NCBI GenBank assembly: GCA_947495795.1
Contig: CANMAI010000007.1
Span: 62,001 to 126,000, forward strand
Direction of reading: 5' to 3'
From: an uncultured Paracoccaceae bacterium
GTDB lineage: Bacteria; Pseudomonadota; Alphaproteobacteria; Rhodobacterales; Rhodobacteraceae
Length of the DNA stretch: 64,000 nt
Part shown: piece after piece, positions 32,016 to 41,062 of the stretch
Layout of the letters: the number at the start of each line of letters is the position of its first letter
How positions within the stretch are numbered: the stretch's first letter is position 1
Notes under the pieces: generated by a model
What the model was told of the DNA's origin: nothing
Databases searched by the model: none
The model's input: only the letters and a program-made list of their open reading frames with translations
Program-made: the position numbers and the translations under genes

Positions 32016-33286
32016 TGGATTTCAAGGTGCTACCGGAAGGTCCGATTACTCTGCGCAATGTCAGTGTGCCGGGATGCCTTGTCGGCGAAGGCGATGCGCT
32101 TGTGCGGCGGAATATCGCCGTGGCCGAGGGACGGATTGTTGATACCGGAGGCACAGAGGTTGAGATGGCAGGCGCGATGGTTCTGCCCTGCTTTGTGGAT
32201 ATGCACACGCATCTCGACAAGGGCCATATCTGGCCACGGGCTGCGAACCCGGACGGAACCTTTATGGGAGCCCTAAACACCGTTCGTGCCGACAGTGCGG
32301 CTTATTGGAGCGCCGAGGATGTGCGTCGGCGCATGGATTTTTCGCTCCGCTGCGCCTATGTCCACGGCACGCGGGCAATCCGCACGCACATAGACAGTAT
32401 CCCACCTCAGGATGAGATTTCCTGGCCGGTTTTTCAGGCGTTACGGGAGGAATGGGCCGGGCGAATTGAACTTCAGGCAGCGTGTCTGATCGGGTGTGAT
32501 CGGATGGAGGTGGATGGCCGCTTTCGGGAAACCGCAGACAGGGTAGCAGAGGTAGGCGGTGTGCTGGGTATGGTGACTTATCCTATTCCTGATTTGCGCG
32601 CGCGTGTGGAAGGCTTCTTCAGACTGGCGATTGAGCGGGGGCTGGAGGCGGACTTTCATGTGGATGAAACGCTCGATCCTGCAAGCCGCACCTTGCAACT
32701 GGTGGCGGAAACCGCGCGCGATATGGGTTTTGAGAAACCAATCACCGTTGGGCATTGTTGCTCACTTTCCGCACAGCCGATGGGTGTTGCAATGGAAACA
32801 GTTGAGCTAGTGGCGGAGCTGGGGATTAACGTCGTCTCGCTGCCGATGTGCAACCTTTACCTTCAGAACCGGCACAATCACCAGACACCGAGGAAGCGCG
32901 GAATTACGCTTGTGCATGAAATGAAGGTGCGCGGGATCAATGTAAGCTTCGCTTCCGATAATACCCGCGACCCGTTCTATGCCTACGGCGATATGGATAT
33001 GATCGAGGTCATGAGGGAGGCAACCCGCATCGGGCATCTCGATCATACCGGGAACGACTGGGTGAATGCGTTCACTGCCAACCCGGCAAAAGCCTGTGGG
33101 TTTGGGGCCTTGAGCCTTGAGGCGGGTGCGCCTGCCGATCTGGTGATTTGCAAGGCTCGGAGTTGGACGGAATTTTTCGCGCGCCCGCAAGCTGACAGGA
33201 TTGTGCTGCGCAGGGGAAAGGCGATTGACCGGACATTGCCCGACTATGCGGAACTTGATGATTTGGTGGGGGATCCATGGACTTAG
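32012..33286 (+). CDS. Cytosine deaminase-like amidohydrolase
   Basis: This metal-dependent hydrolase of the amidohydrolase superfamily is closest in pattern to CodA cytosine deaminase and related N-isopropylammelide-type deaminases. The start is ATG 32012, overlapping the permease stop. In 424 residues it shows DMHTHLDKGHIWP (His65, His67), FHVDETLDP, GHCCSLSAQP and FASDNTRDPFYAYGDMDMI, giving the His, His, Glu and Asp set for one metal and general-base chemistry. The substrate is probably a cyclic amidine or amino-pyrimidine, consistent with the linked importer, but cytosine itself is not shown. Length is normal. Confidence 0.85.
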   Translation: MMDFKVLPEGPITLRNVSVPGCLVGEGDALVRRNIAVAEGRIVDTGGTEVEMAGAMVLPCFVDMHTHLDKGHIWPRAANPDGTFMGALNTVRADSAAYWSAEDVRRRMDFSLRCAYVHGTRAIRTHIDSIPPQDEISWPVFQALREEWAGRIELQAACLIGCDRMEVDGRFRETADRVAEVGGVLGMVTYPIPDLRARVEGFFRLAIERGLEADFHVDETLDPASRTLQLVAETARDMGFEKPITVGHCCSLSAQPMGVAMETVELVAELGINVVSLPMCNLYLQNRHNHQTPRKRGITLVHEMKVRGINVSFASDNTRDPFYAYGDMDMIEVMREATRIGHLDHTGNDWVNAFTANPAKACGFGALSLEAGAPADLVICKARSWTEFFARPQADRIVLRRGKAIDRTLPDYAELDDLVGDPWT

Positions 33287-34671
33287 AGGGAGCCAGAGCA
33301 GCGCTTTCGCATCTTGAGATCGAGGCAAATGAGAATGCGATCAAGGCCAAGAGCCGGGATTTCTTTTGGTATTCACCGGTTCTGAAAGCGCGGCTGGATC
33401 ACGTGCTTGCCGATTTTGTAGTCTCCCCCCGCTCCGAGGCAGAGGTGATTGAGGTACTGCGCATTTGCTATTCCCATGATGTGCCTGTGACAACACGTGG
33501 TGCAGGCACTGGGAATTACGGGCAGGCGATGCCACTGGCTGGCGGTTGTGTGATGCATTTGCGGCACATGGCTGAGGTGAAGGAAATCCATCCGGGCAGG
33601 GTGATCGTAGAGCCGGGGTGCCTGCTGAAAGATCTCGACGCTGCCTGCAAAGCGCATTCTGGGCAGGAAATCCGCATGTTCTCGTCCACTTGGGCCACGG
33701 CAACGATTGGCGGATTTATTGCGGGCGGTTCTGGTGGCGTTGGCTCCTGCACTTGGGGCAGCTTACGTGATCTCGGGAATATCATCCGGCTCCGTGTCGT
33801 GACGATGGAGGCTGAACCCCGCGTTTTGGAGTTTCGCGGGGAGGAACTTGCTCGTGTTTCTCATGCTTACGGCACGAACGGGATCATAACCGAGGTCGAG
33901 ATACCGTTGGCACCGGCTTATGAGTGGGTCGAGATGTTTGTGGCCTGTGAAGGCTTCATGGAGGCTGTGAATTTTGCTCATGACCTTGGCAACCAGGATG
34001 GTGTTCTGATCAAGCTTGGAACAGTGTTCGAAGCGCCGATTGCGAAAGACTACTTTCAACGCGTGGCACCTTATGTAGAAGCGGGCACGAACCTTATCGC
34101 ACTGATGGTAGCACCCCATTCGATGGATGGGTTCGAGACGTTTCTTGGCCGGAGGCCGGAGGCCAAAGTGATCTACCGCTCCGACGATCATGATTGGGCG
34201 CGGGAGCCGGGGCCGGTGTTTGAATACGGCTGGAACCACACGACGCTGCGCGCGCTGAAGGTGGACCCTTCGATTACGTACTTGCAGGTGCGGTACGGCT
34301 ATCCCGATCACCTCAGCTTGATCGAAAGGTTGAGAGCTGAGCTTTCGCCAGAGGTCTTGCAACATCTGGAGTTGCTGAAGGAGGGCGGCAAGCTGATGTT
34401 TGCGGGGCTAAGCCTTATCAAGTTCAGCTCTGAAGCGCGGCTCGATGAGATCGTGCACATGCATGAGGAGGCGGGTGCGATGATCTTCAACCCGCATCGC
34501 TATACTCTTGAGGAGGGCGGTCGGCAGACGGTGGACGACCGACAGCTGAACTTCAAACGGGAGGCGGACCCGAAAGGGCTGCTGAACCCTGGCAAGATGA
34601 TCAGTTGGGATGATCCGGATTGGGGATTTGAGGAAATGTATGCTTATCCTAAACTTCGGGCGGCAGAATGA
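33277..34671 (+). CDS. FAD-linked oxidase, VAO/PCMH fold
   Basis: This flavoprotein oxidase or dehydrogenase, 464 residues, has the FAD-binding type-4 domain in its N-terminal half. Seen are FVVSPRSEAEVIEVLRICY, the pyrophosphate-binding VTTRGAGTGNYGQAMPLAGG, and TATIGGFIAGGSGGVGSCTWG. The C-terminal part ends HRYTLEEGGRQT...DPKGLLNPGKMISW, the usual close of glycolate-oxidase-like members. It overlaps the deaminase-like gene by ten bases. In this operon it would oxidise a ring or side-chain intermediate; the substrate is unknown. Confidence 0.85.
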   Translation: MDLEGARAALSHLEIEANENAIKAKSRDFFWYSPVLKARLDHVLADFVVSPRSEAEVIEVLRICYSHDVPVTTRGAGTGNYGQAMPLAGGCVMHLRHMAEVKEIHPGRVIVEPGCLLKDLDAACKAHSGQEIRMFSSTWATATIGGFIAGGSGGVGSCTWGSLRDLGNIIRLRVVTMEAEPRVLEFRGEELARVSHAYGTNGIITEVEIPLAPAYEWVEMFVACEGFMEAVNFAHDLGNQDGVLIKLGTVFEAPIAKDYFQRVAPYVEAGTNLIALMVAPHSMDGFETFLGRRPEAKVIYRSDDHDWAREPGPVFEYGWNHTTLRALKVDPSITYLQVRYGYPDHLSLIERLRAELSPEVLQHLELLKEGGKLMFAGLSLIKFSSEARLDEIVHMHEEAGAMIFNPHRYTLEEGGRQTVDDRQLNFKREADPKGLLNPGKMISWDDPDWGFEEMYAYPKLRAAE

Positions 34672-35253
34672 ATGGCGCGGGCGCTTGTTCTCTTTGCCCA
34701 TCCCTGTTCGGAGAGCTTTTCGGCGGCATTGTATGAGAAGGTTACAACTTCGCTGAGTTCCAGCGGGTGGGATGTTGATAACTGTGATTTGAATGCGGAA
34801 GGTTTCTGGCCAGTGCTTTCTGAGGCGGAACGGCACGGATATCATCAGGAACCCACCAATATCGGCTCCGTGGTTGAGTATGTGGAGCGCCTGCAAGCGG
34901 CGGATGCTTTGGTTATGGTATTTCCCGTGTGGAATTTTGGCTACCCTGCCATCCTTAAGGGATTTCTGGATCGGGTGTTCTTGCCTGGCGTCTCTTTCAA
35001 ACTCGTGGATGGCAAGGTGAAGCCGAACCTCACGCATATCAAGCGCCTCGCGGCCGTTACAACTTATGGCGGCACGCGAATGCGCGCTATGCTGGTGGGC
35101 GATCCGCCCCGCAAGTGCGTAACGCGGGCTGTCTGGCATGTGTGCCGCCCGATGAAGATGCGGTATCTGGCACTCTACGATATGAACAGGGCGAGTGCGG
35201 CGCGCCGGGAGGTATTTGTGAGGAAGGTTGGTCAGGAAATGGAGGCATTCTGA
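34672..35253 (+). CDS. Flavodoxin-fold NAD(P)H-quinone oxidoreductase-like protein 1
   Basis: This 193-residue protein belongs to the NQO1/MdaB/KefF-type flavodoxin-like family, which reduces quinones or other small molecules with FMN or FAD and NAD(P)H. It has ALVLFAHPCSESFSAALYE for the flavin phosphate loop, LVMVFPVWNFGYPAILKGFL and DRVFLPGVSFKL, all diagnostic. It begins directly after the oxidase stop and ends directly before its paralogue. It may recycle electrons from the FAD oxidase or reduce a pathway intermediate. Confidence 0.85.
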   Translation: MARALVLFAHPCSESFSAALYEKVTTSLSSSGWDVDNCDLNAEGFWPVLSEAERHGYHQEPTNIGSVVEYVERLQAADALVMVFPVWNFGYPAILKGFLDRVFLPGVSFKLVDGKVKPNLTHIKRLAAVTTYGGTRMRAMLVGDPPRKCVTRAVWHVCRPMKMRYLALYDMNRASAARREVFVRKVGQEMEAF

Positions 35254-35889
35254 ATGCGGGCTTTGGTGGTGTATGCGCATCCCCGGGAGGAGAGTTTTAA
35301 CGCGGCCGTGCGGGATGTTGTCTTGGAGAGGCTGCATGCGGCGGGCGCAGAGGTGCGGCTGATGGACCTTTACAAGGAAGATTTCTGCGCCTGCCTCTCC
35401 AGTAAAGAGCTGGAATGCTATGAAAATACGGAGGCCAATTGCGCACCGGTGGCTGACTCCACGGATGCCGTTATGTGGTGTGATACGCTGATATTTGTTT
35501 ACCCCACATGGTGGTACGGGCTTCCGGCCATTTTGAAGGGATGGCTGGACAGGGTGCTGCTACCGGGAGTTGCGTTCCTGATGCCTGACAATGAGAGCCC
35601 AAACATCCGGCCGGGAATGACGCATATCAAACGGTTGGCTGTTTTCACGACATGCGGTGCAAGCTGGTGGTTGACGCAGATGGTAGGAGCCCCTGGAAAA
35701 CGTACACTGCTACGGGGGGTTCGGTTCATCTGTGCAAAACAGTGCAAAACAACGTTTGCTGCCCACTATCTAATGGATAGCTCAACCCCGCGAAGCCGGA
35801 AGGCGCATCTGGCTAAGGTAGGTGCCCGAATGGAGCGTTTTATTGGTGCTGATGTTGTGCGACCGGCACCAAAGGCGGTGGAGGCATGA
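35254..35889 (+). CDS. Flavodoxin-fold NAD(P)H-quinone oxidoreductase-like protein 2
   Basis: This is a 211-residue paralogue of the preceding product. It shows ALVVYAHPREESFNAAVRDV, LIFVYPTWWYGLPAILKGWL and DRVLLPGVAFLM in the same order, with a C-terminal extension of about 18 residues. Overall similarity to its neighbour is moderate, so the duplication is old and the two probably form a heterodimer or act on different steps. It overlaps the creatininase-family gene by four bases (ATGA). Confidence 0.85.
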   Translation: MRALVVYAHPREESFNAAVRDVVLERLHAAGAEVRLMDLYKEDFCACLSSKELECYENTEANCAPVADSTDAVMWCDTLIFVYPTWWYGLPAILKGWLDRVLLPGVAFLMPDNESPNIRPGMTHIKRLAVFTTCGASWWLTQMVGAPGKRTLLRGVRFICAKQCKTTFAAHYLMDSSTPRSRKAHLAKVGARMERFIGADVVRPAPKAVEA

Positions 35890-36653
35890 CGCGGCGACTG
35901 GATTGGGCCGCGTATCGTGCTGAAGAGTTTGGAGAAATTGACCCTGCCCGGACGATAGCGGTTCTTCCGACTGCCGCGATTGAGCAGCACGGGCCGCATT
36001 TGCCTGTTGGGACTGATACGATGATTGCGGAGGGTATGCTGGCGGAATTGCGCAGGCTTTGCCCGGAGGATCTGGATATTCGCATACTTCCGGTGCAGGC
36101 GGTGGGCAAATCGAATGAGCATCTTTGGGCAAAGGGTACGCTGACCCTGACGGCGGAGACGGCCTTGCGGGCGTGGGTGGAGATCGGGCTATCAGTGGCG
36201 CGGGCGGGTGTTGAGAAGATCGTGATTGTGAACAGCCATGGCGGCAATCTTGATCTTGTGTCCATTCTTTCGCGGGAGTTGCGGGTGCAGGCCGGAATGC
36301 TGGCGGTGAAGTGCCAATGGGCCGGTTTCGGTGCGCCTGAGGGAATTTATAGCGCGAATGAAAGGACTTACGGCATTCATGGTGGCGATGTGGAAACCTC
36401 TCTGATGCTTGCGTTCCGGCCTGAGATGGTAAACATGAGTGCCGCGAAGAACTTTCGTTCCAGTGCCGAGGAGACGGAGATCTCGCCCGTTGGGCCGGTG
36501 AGCTATGGGTGGATTGCGACCGACCTTTCGCCGGATGGAACCGTTGGTGATGCGAGCCTTGCCACGGCGGAGAAGGGCCGTGTTACGGCTGAACATCAGG
36601 TGCAGGGTTTCATTGCGCTTTTATACAAGGTGCAGCGGATGACGCTTTTCTAA
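35886..36653 (+). CDS. Creatininase-family amidohydrolase
   Basis: This metal-dependent enzyme of the creatinine amidohydrolase / FAPy deformylase-like (ArfB, MftE) family opens cyclic amides or removes formyl groups. The 255-residue product carries the metal-binding set IEQHGPHLPVGTDT (Glu33, His35, Asp44), VNSHGGNLDL and HGGDVETSLML. ATG 35886 overlaps the preceding stop. As the last gene of the operon it would hydrolyse the ring product made by the oxidase and deaminase-like enzymes. It could also be a formamide hydrolase; sequence alone does not decide. Confidence 0.88.
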   Translation: MTRRLDWAAYRAEEFGEIDPARTIAVLPTAAIEQHGPHLPVGTDTMIAEGMLAELRRLCPEDLDIRILPVQAVGKSNEHLWAKGTLTLTAETALRAWVEIGLSVARAGVEKIVIVNSHGGNLDLVSILSRELRVQAGMLAVKCQWAGFGAPEGIYSANERTYGIHGGDVETSLMLAFRPEMVNMSAAKNFRSSAEETEISPVGPVSYGWIATDLSPDGTVGDASLATAEKGRVTAEHQVQGFIALLYKVQRMTLF

Positions 36654-36790
36654 AGCTTTTCGACTTATTGTTGAAACGTAAGGCCCTGCCGCTGGGAAGG
36701 ACTCGCACGCGTTTTGCGGCGCGAAATGAGTAAACAAAAGGTGGAAACGCCAAAAGGTGCCGAGCGCTCGATGAAGGCGCTTTCTGCAAG

Positions 36791-36825
36791 GCTGGGTTTG
36801 GTATGGTTTTGGTATGGGTTTGGTA
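36791..36825. repeat. Dispersed 11-bp iterated motif, copy 3 (longest)
   Basis: On this strand GCTGGGTTTGGTATGGTTTT is followed by GGTATGGGTTTGGTA, giving three units of the 11-bp pattern in one phase. It lies between the convergent creatininase and SDR genes. Confidence 0.7.
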
Positions 36826-36852
36826 ATGTGACTTGTTTGGTCAGAAATTGGC

Positions 36853-37686
36853 TCAATTCTTCCGCAAGATGCTATCCAGCCATCCTGTCGGCAGGAGCCT
36901 GCGAGCGGCGTTCATCAGGTAGGTTGGCGTGGTGACGAAGTAGCGAAGCTTTGGCTTCGGGCTTTCCAGCGCGTGGATCAGCTTAGTGCTGACGGCTGAT
37001 GCCGGAAGCTCCCATTTATCCTTGTTGCCGCTTTCGTTGTAGAGACGCGGGATCAGAAGTTTCTCATACCTGCTGCGGTTCGGTGACGCCTGCCAGTCGA
37101 TCCATTTCTCGAAATGCTTCTGCGAATTGCGGCGGATGGAAGAGGTGACGGGACCCGGTTCGATCAGGATGAAGTGGATGGGCAGGGCGTGGTTTTCGAT
37201 CCGGTAGGCATCCGTCATCCCTTCCATCGCGAATTTGGTGGCGACATAGGCCCCGCGCGCGCGAAGCGCGATGAAGCCGAGCACGGAGGAATTGTTGATC
37301 ACGCGACCATGACCCTGCGCGCGGAAGGTGGGCATCAGCCGGTTGATAAGGTCGAACTGGCCGAAGAGATTGACCTCAAAAATCTCGCGAAGCGCCTGTC
37401 GCGGCAGATCCTCGGCAAAGCCCGGGCAGGCATAGGCGCCGTTGTTGAAGAGCGCATCGAGCGTGCCGCCGGTGCGATCAAGTGTTTCCGCGACGGCGGA
37501 TTTCAGACTGTCCTCGTCCGCGAGATCAAGCTGGAAACTCTCCAGCCCTTCGCCGCGAAGACGTGCGCAGTCCTCCTCTTTCCGGCAGGTCGCAAAGACG
37601 CGCCAGCCGCGTTTGTGCAGCGTGTGTGCGGCATCGTAACCGATGCCCGATGACGAGCCGGTGATGAGGATGGATTTTCGGGTCAT
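36853..37686 (-). CDS. Short-chain dehydrogenase/reductase
   Basis: This NAD(P)-dependent oxidoreductase has 277 residues. The cofactor loop is ITGSSSGIG (residues 8-16), the structural motif FNNGAYACPG stands at the NNAG position, the catalytic Ser is in INNSSVLGFI, and YVATK is the YxxxK pair. The C-terminal part (KKLRYFVTTPTYLMNAARRL region) resembles retinol-dehydrogenase-like or fatty-acyl SDRs with a longer tail. The following arg-rich end may touch the membrane. It stands alone, convergent with the catabolic operon. The substrate is unknown. Confidence 0.88.
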   Translation of the reverse strand: MTRKSILITGSSSGIGYDAAHTLHKRGWRVFATCRKEEDCARLRGEGLESFQLDLADEDSLKSAVAETLDRTGGTLDALFNNGAYACPGFAEDLPRQALREIFEVNLFGQFDLINRLMPTFRAQGHGRVINNSSVLGFIALRARGAYVATKFAMEGMTDAYRIENHALPIHFILIEPGPVTSSIRRNSQKHFEKWIDWQASPNRSRYEKLLIPRLYNESGNKDKWELPASAVSTKLIHALESPKPKLRYFVTTPTYLMNAARRLLPTGWLDSILRKN

Positions 37687-37790
37687 GCGCCTGCCTTGAG
37701 AGTTTTCAGATCTCTACAGCGAAACCACGGAAGTCTGAATCAGAATTTCAGGGCAGGCGCATTGAGCGGGCAGGTGTTGCAGGAAGGATT

Positions 37791-38222
37791 TCAGCAACAG
37801 CCTGCAGAGGGTTTGCAGGTGGCACGCTCCGGCGCGAGCTTGAGGCGGAGGACGCTGCCCTCGACAACAACCTCCCCGATCCGGGAAATCTGTTTGGGTG
37901 CGTTTTCCGGCGTGAATTCGAATTCCAGTCTGCCCTTCGCCAGATCCGGCAGGGCCTGCACTGCGCGTTGCAGGATGGCGGCGAATTTGGGCGCGGCCAT
38001 CATGGATCCGTGCCCGTGCCCGTCGAGCAACTGGATGCGTGTTTCCGCCCATTTGTCCTGCCTGCCACCGCAATCGATGGAGCGGACATCTGCGGCCTTC
38101 AGTTCTGTGACGTGGTATCCTGCCTTTATTCTTTGGCCCTGCAATTCCACAGATACCATGTGGGTTTCGTGCTGCGACAGGGTTTCGATCAGATCCGGGA
38201 GTGTTGTGATTGTGGGGTGCAT
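37791..38222 (-). CDS. DUF6428-like protein, divergent from ArsR regulator
   Basis: The 143-residue soluble protein starts MHPTITTLPDLIETLSQHET at ATG 38222. It contains RIKAGYHVTELKAADVRSID, the conserved block I associate with DUF6428, and WAETRIQLLDGHG. The tail ends TCKPSAGCC, a Cys-rich end that could bind metalloid. The frame continues upstream across parC, but that part is an antisense shadow. Because it is divergent from an ArsR gene across a 45-bp operator region, it is probably controlled by arsenite, antimonite or another metal signal. Its biochemical role is unknown. Confidence 0.75.
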   Translation of the reverse strand: MHPTITTLPDLIETLSQHETHMVSVELQGQRIKAGYHVTELKAADVRSIDCGGRQDKWAETRIQLLDGHGHGSMMAAPKFAAILQRAVQALPDLAKGRLEFEFTPENAPKQISRIGEVVVEGSVLRLKLAPERATCKPSAGCC

Positions 38223-38241
38223 CTCATAATCTCCAGAATAA

Positions 38242-38265
38242 TTCAATATCTCAAGAGAAGTTGAA
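38242..38265. promoter_or_regulatory. Candidate ArsR operator
   Basis: TTCAA (38242-38246) and TTGAA (38261-38265) form an inverted pair with a 14-bp spacer, in the 45-bp gap between divergent starts. TTCAA/TTGAA half-sites are typical of ArsR-family operators. Assignment is by position and pattern only. Confidence 0.55.
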
Positions 38266-38267
38266 AT

Positions 38268-38612
38268 ATGAATGAGAGTCAAGCGATATTGGGTCTTGCT
38301 GCCCTTGCGCAGGAAACGCGGCTGGCGATTGTGCGGTTTCTGGTGAAGGCAGGGCGGAAGGGTGCGCCTGCCGGAATGGTGGCGGACGCGGTGGGGGCCT
38401 CTTCGTCCCGGTTTTCGTTTCATATCGGGCATCTGGAACGGGCCGGTCTGGTCAAGGCGGAACGCCGCTCGCGTCAGATCCTTTACAGCGTTGATTTTGC
38501 GCATATCGGGGCGCTGCTGGCCTTTGTGATGGAGGATTGCTGTGGCGGGGATCCGCAGGTTCGTGCCTGTTGCGGGACGAAAAGCGCGGCTTCCGGACTG
38601 GACGGGGAATAA
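38268..38612 (+). CDS. ArsR-family metalloregulator
   Basis: This 114-residue winged-helix repressor is released from DNA when it binds a metal or metalloid. It begins MNESQAILGLAALAQETRLA, with the HTH around residues 35-70 (MVADAVGASSSRFSFHIGHL, ERAGLVKAERRSRQILYSV). The C-terminus carries EDCCGGDPQVRACC, two vicinal cysteine pairs that could bind arsenite; the DNA-helix CVC site of classical ArsR is absent. It is divergent from the DUF6428-like gene and precedes parC by 21 bp on the same strand, though parC probably has its own expression. Confidence 0.88.
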   Translation: MNESQAILGLAALAQETRLAIVRFLVKAGRKGAPAGMVADAVGASSSRFSFHIGHLERAGLVKAERRSRQILYSVDFAHIGALLAFVMEDCCGGDPQVRACCGTKSAASGLDGE

Positions 38613-38633
38613 CGGCTTCGCTACACCATATCT

Positions 38634-40955
38634 ATGGCAGACACGACCGATACCCCCGATATACCGGATGATGGCCCGGACGAGCGCAACCCCAGCGAAC
38701 CGCTGCAAAGGGCGATTGGCGAGCGCTATCTGACTTATGCACTTTCCACGATCACGGACCGGGCGCTGCCCGATGCCCGCGATGGGATGAAGCCGGTGCA
38801 CCGGCGGGTTTTGTACGGGATGCAGCAGTTGCGGCTGGAGCCGAACGGGGCGTACCGGAAGTGCGCGACCGTCGTTGGTGATGTGATGGGCAAGTACCAC
38901 CCGCATGGCGACCAGTCGATCTACGACGCGTTGGCGCGGATGGCGCAGGATTTCAACATGCGCTATCCGCTGGTCGACGGGCAGGGGAATTTCGGGAATA
39001 TCGACGGCGATAACCCGGCGGCCATGCGCTACACCGAGTGCAAGATGACAGCGCTTTCGGTGGCCATGATGGACGGGCTGTCCGAAAATGCCGTGGATTT
39101 CCGGCCCAATTTCGATGGCCGTGACGAAGAACCGGCGGTGCTGCCGGCCGCCTTGCCGAACCTTCTGGCCAACGGCTCTTCCGGGATCGCCGTGGGGATG
39201 GCGACCAATATTCCGCCCCACAATGTGGGCGAGTTGGTGGATGCCTGTCTGCACCTGATCAAGGCGCCGAATGCGCGGGATGAGACCTTGCTGGACTACG
39301 TGCCGGGCCCGGACTTTCCCACCGGCGGAGTGATTGTCGAGGACCGTGCCGTGATTGCCGAGGCGTACCGTACCGGACGCGGGGCTTTCCGGATGCGGGC
39401 GCGCTGGGCCAAGGAGGAACTGGGGCGCGGGCAGTGGCAGATCGTCGTGACCGAGATCCCGTTTCAAGTGCAGAAATCGAAGCTGATCGAGAAGATCGCA
39501 GAGCTTATCAACGCCAAGAAAATACCCATTCTGGGTGATATCCGGGACGAGAGTGCGGAGGATATCCGCCTGATCCTGGAGCCGAAATCGCGGAGCGTGG
39601 ATCCGGACGTTTTGATGGAAACGCTGTTCCGGCAATCCGATCTTGAGACGCGCTTCTCCATGAACATGAATGTGCTGATCGACGGTAAGGTGCCGAAGGT
39701 CTGCTCCTTGAAGGAGGTTTTGCGGGCGTTTCTGGACCATCGGCGCGATGTGCTGTTGCGGCGTTCGCGGCACCGGCTGGGCAAGATCGATGCGCGGCTG
39801 GAGGTGCTGGAGGGGTATATCGTTGCCTTCCTGAACCTTGACCGGGTGATTGAGATCATCCGCACCGAGGACGAGCCGAAGCCCGTGATGATGCTGGAGT
39901 TCGAGCTTACGGATGTGCAGGCCGAGGCGATCCTAAACATGCGGCTGCGCGCGTTGCGCAAGCTGGAGGAGATGGAGCTGCGCAACGAGCGGGAGGCGCT
40001 TCTAGTGGAGCGTGCGGGGCTTGAGGATCTTTTGGCGAGTGAAGATCTGCAATGGTCTGCCGTGGCGGATCAACTGCGCGAGATCCGAAAGACTTTCGGT
40101 GCGCCCACACGGTTCAAGGGTATTACCTTTGCGGGTGATCTGAATGCGCTGAAGGATGAGTTGGGTGCGGAGTATCCTCTGGGCGCGCGGCGCACCGGCT
40201 TTGACAGTGCACCCGATGTGGCGGAGGTGCCGCTGGAGGCGATGATCGAGCGGGAACCGATTACGATTGTGTGCTCCGCGATGGGCTGGATCCGGGCGAT
40301 GAAGGGGCATATCGCCTTGGATAGTGAGCTGAAGTTCAAGGATGGCGACGGGCCGCGCTTTGTGTTCCATGCGGAGACGACGGACAGGCTATTGGCCTTT
40401 GGTGCGAATGGGCGGTTCTACACCCTGAGTTGCGCCACGTTGCCCGGTGGGCGCGGTATGGGTGAGCCGCTGCGGCTTATGGTGGATTTGCCGAACGAGG
40501 CTGAACTGGTGGCCTTGTTTCTGCACAAGGCGGACCGGAAACTGCTGGTTGCCTCATCGGCGGGCGACGGGTTTGTTGTGCCGGAAGCGGATGTGGTGGC
40601 GCAGACACGGAGCGGGCGGCAGGTGCTGAACGTGAAGGAAGGCGTGCGGGCTGTGGTGTGCAAACCAGTGGAGGGCGATCACGTGGCTGTGGTGGGCGAG
40701 AACCGCAAGGTGCTTGTCTTCCCGCTGGAGGAGCTGCCGGAACTGGGGCGTGGCAAGGGCGTGCGGCTTCAGAAGTACAAGGATGGCGGGCTGAGTGATG
40801 CGCGAACCTTTGTGCTGGAAGAGGGGTTGAAGTGGAAGGAAAGCGGTGGCCGCACGCGGACGGAAACCGAGCTTTCGGACTACATTGCCAAAAGAGCCGC
40901 CGCCGGGCGCATGGCACCGCGCGGCTTCCCGAGGGACAACAAGTTTACCGTGTGA
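38634..40955 (+). CDS. parC: DNA topoisomerase IV subunit A
   Basis: ParC is the DNA-cleaving subunit of topoisomerase IV, which decatenates daughter chromosomes. The 773-residue product has [37 protein letters not shown], the quinolone-determining region [19 protein letters not shown], and the active-site Tyr in AAMRYTE. The C-terminal part is a beta-pinwheel with repeats such as [20 protein letters not shown]. Position 80 (E. coli numbering) is Gln rather than Ser. The shortened C-terminal domain separates it from GyrA. The ATG at 38634 has no overlapping partner. Confidence 0.95.
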   Translation: MADTTDTPDIPDDGPDERNPSEPLQRAIGERYLTYALSTITDRALPDARDGMKPVHRRVLYGMQQLRLEPNGAYRKCATVVGDVMGKYHPHGDQSIYDALARMAQDFNMRYPLVDGQGNFGNIDGDNPAAMRYTECKMTALSVAMMDGLSENAVDFRPNFDGRDEEPAVLPAALPNLLANGSSGIAVGMATNIPPHNVGELVDACLHLIKAPNARDETLLDYVPGPDFPTGGVIVEDRAVIAEAYRTGRGAFRMRARWAKEELGRGQWQIVVTEIPFQVQKSKLIEKIAELINAKKIPILGDIRDESAEDIRLILEPKSRSVDPDVLMETLFRQSDLETRFSMNMNVLIDGKVPKVCSLKEVLRAFLDHRRDVLLRRSRHRLGKIDARLEVLEGYIVAFLNLDRVIEIIRTEDEPKPVMMLEFELTDVQAEAILNMRLRALRKLEEMELRNEREALLVERAGLEDLLASEDLQWSAVADQLREIRKTFGAPTRFKGITFAGDLNALKDELGAEYPLGARRTGFDSAPDVAEVPLEAMIEREPITIVCSAMGWIRAMKGHIALDSELKFKDGDGPRFVFHAETTDRLLAFGANGRFYTLSCATLPGGRGMGEPLRLMVDLPNEAELVALFLHKADRKLLVASSAGDGFVVPEADVVAQTRSGRQVLNVKEGVRAVVCKPVEGDHVAVVGENRKVLVFPLEELPELGRGKGVRLQKYKDGGLSDARTFVLEEGLKWKESGGRTRTETELSDYIAKRAAAGRMAPRGFPRDNKFTV

Positions 40956-41062
40956 GATGGCTGTGAAGCGTTCCGGTTAGACTTCTGAAGCACTTCGCGT
41001 TTTTCCTCGGGAAGACGCCGCGAACTGCAATGGAGTAATGTTCAGGCAGACACCGAAACGCC

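Noticed and set aside
37791-39773. 660-codon minus-strand frame
   Set aside because: Only the last 143 codons (start at 38222) are a gene; the rest is antisense to parC and the ArsR gene.
39000-40000. Quinolone-resistance mutation in parC (Gln at position 80 equivalent)
   Set aside because: The [10 protein letters not shown] form is, as far as I recall, usual in alphaproteobacterial ParC, so it is not evidence of acquired resistance.
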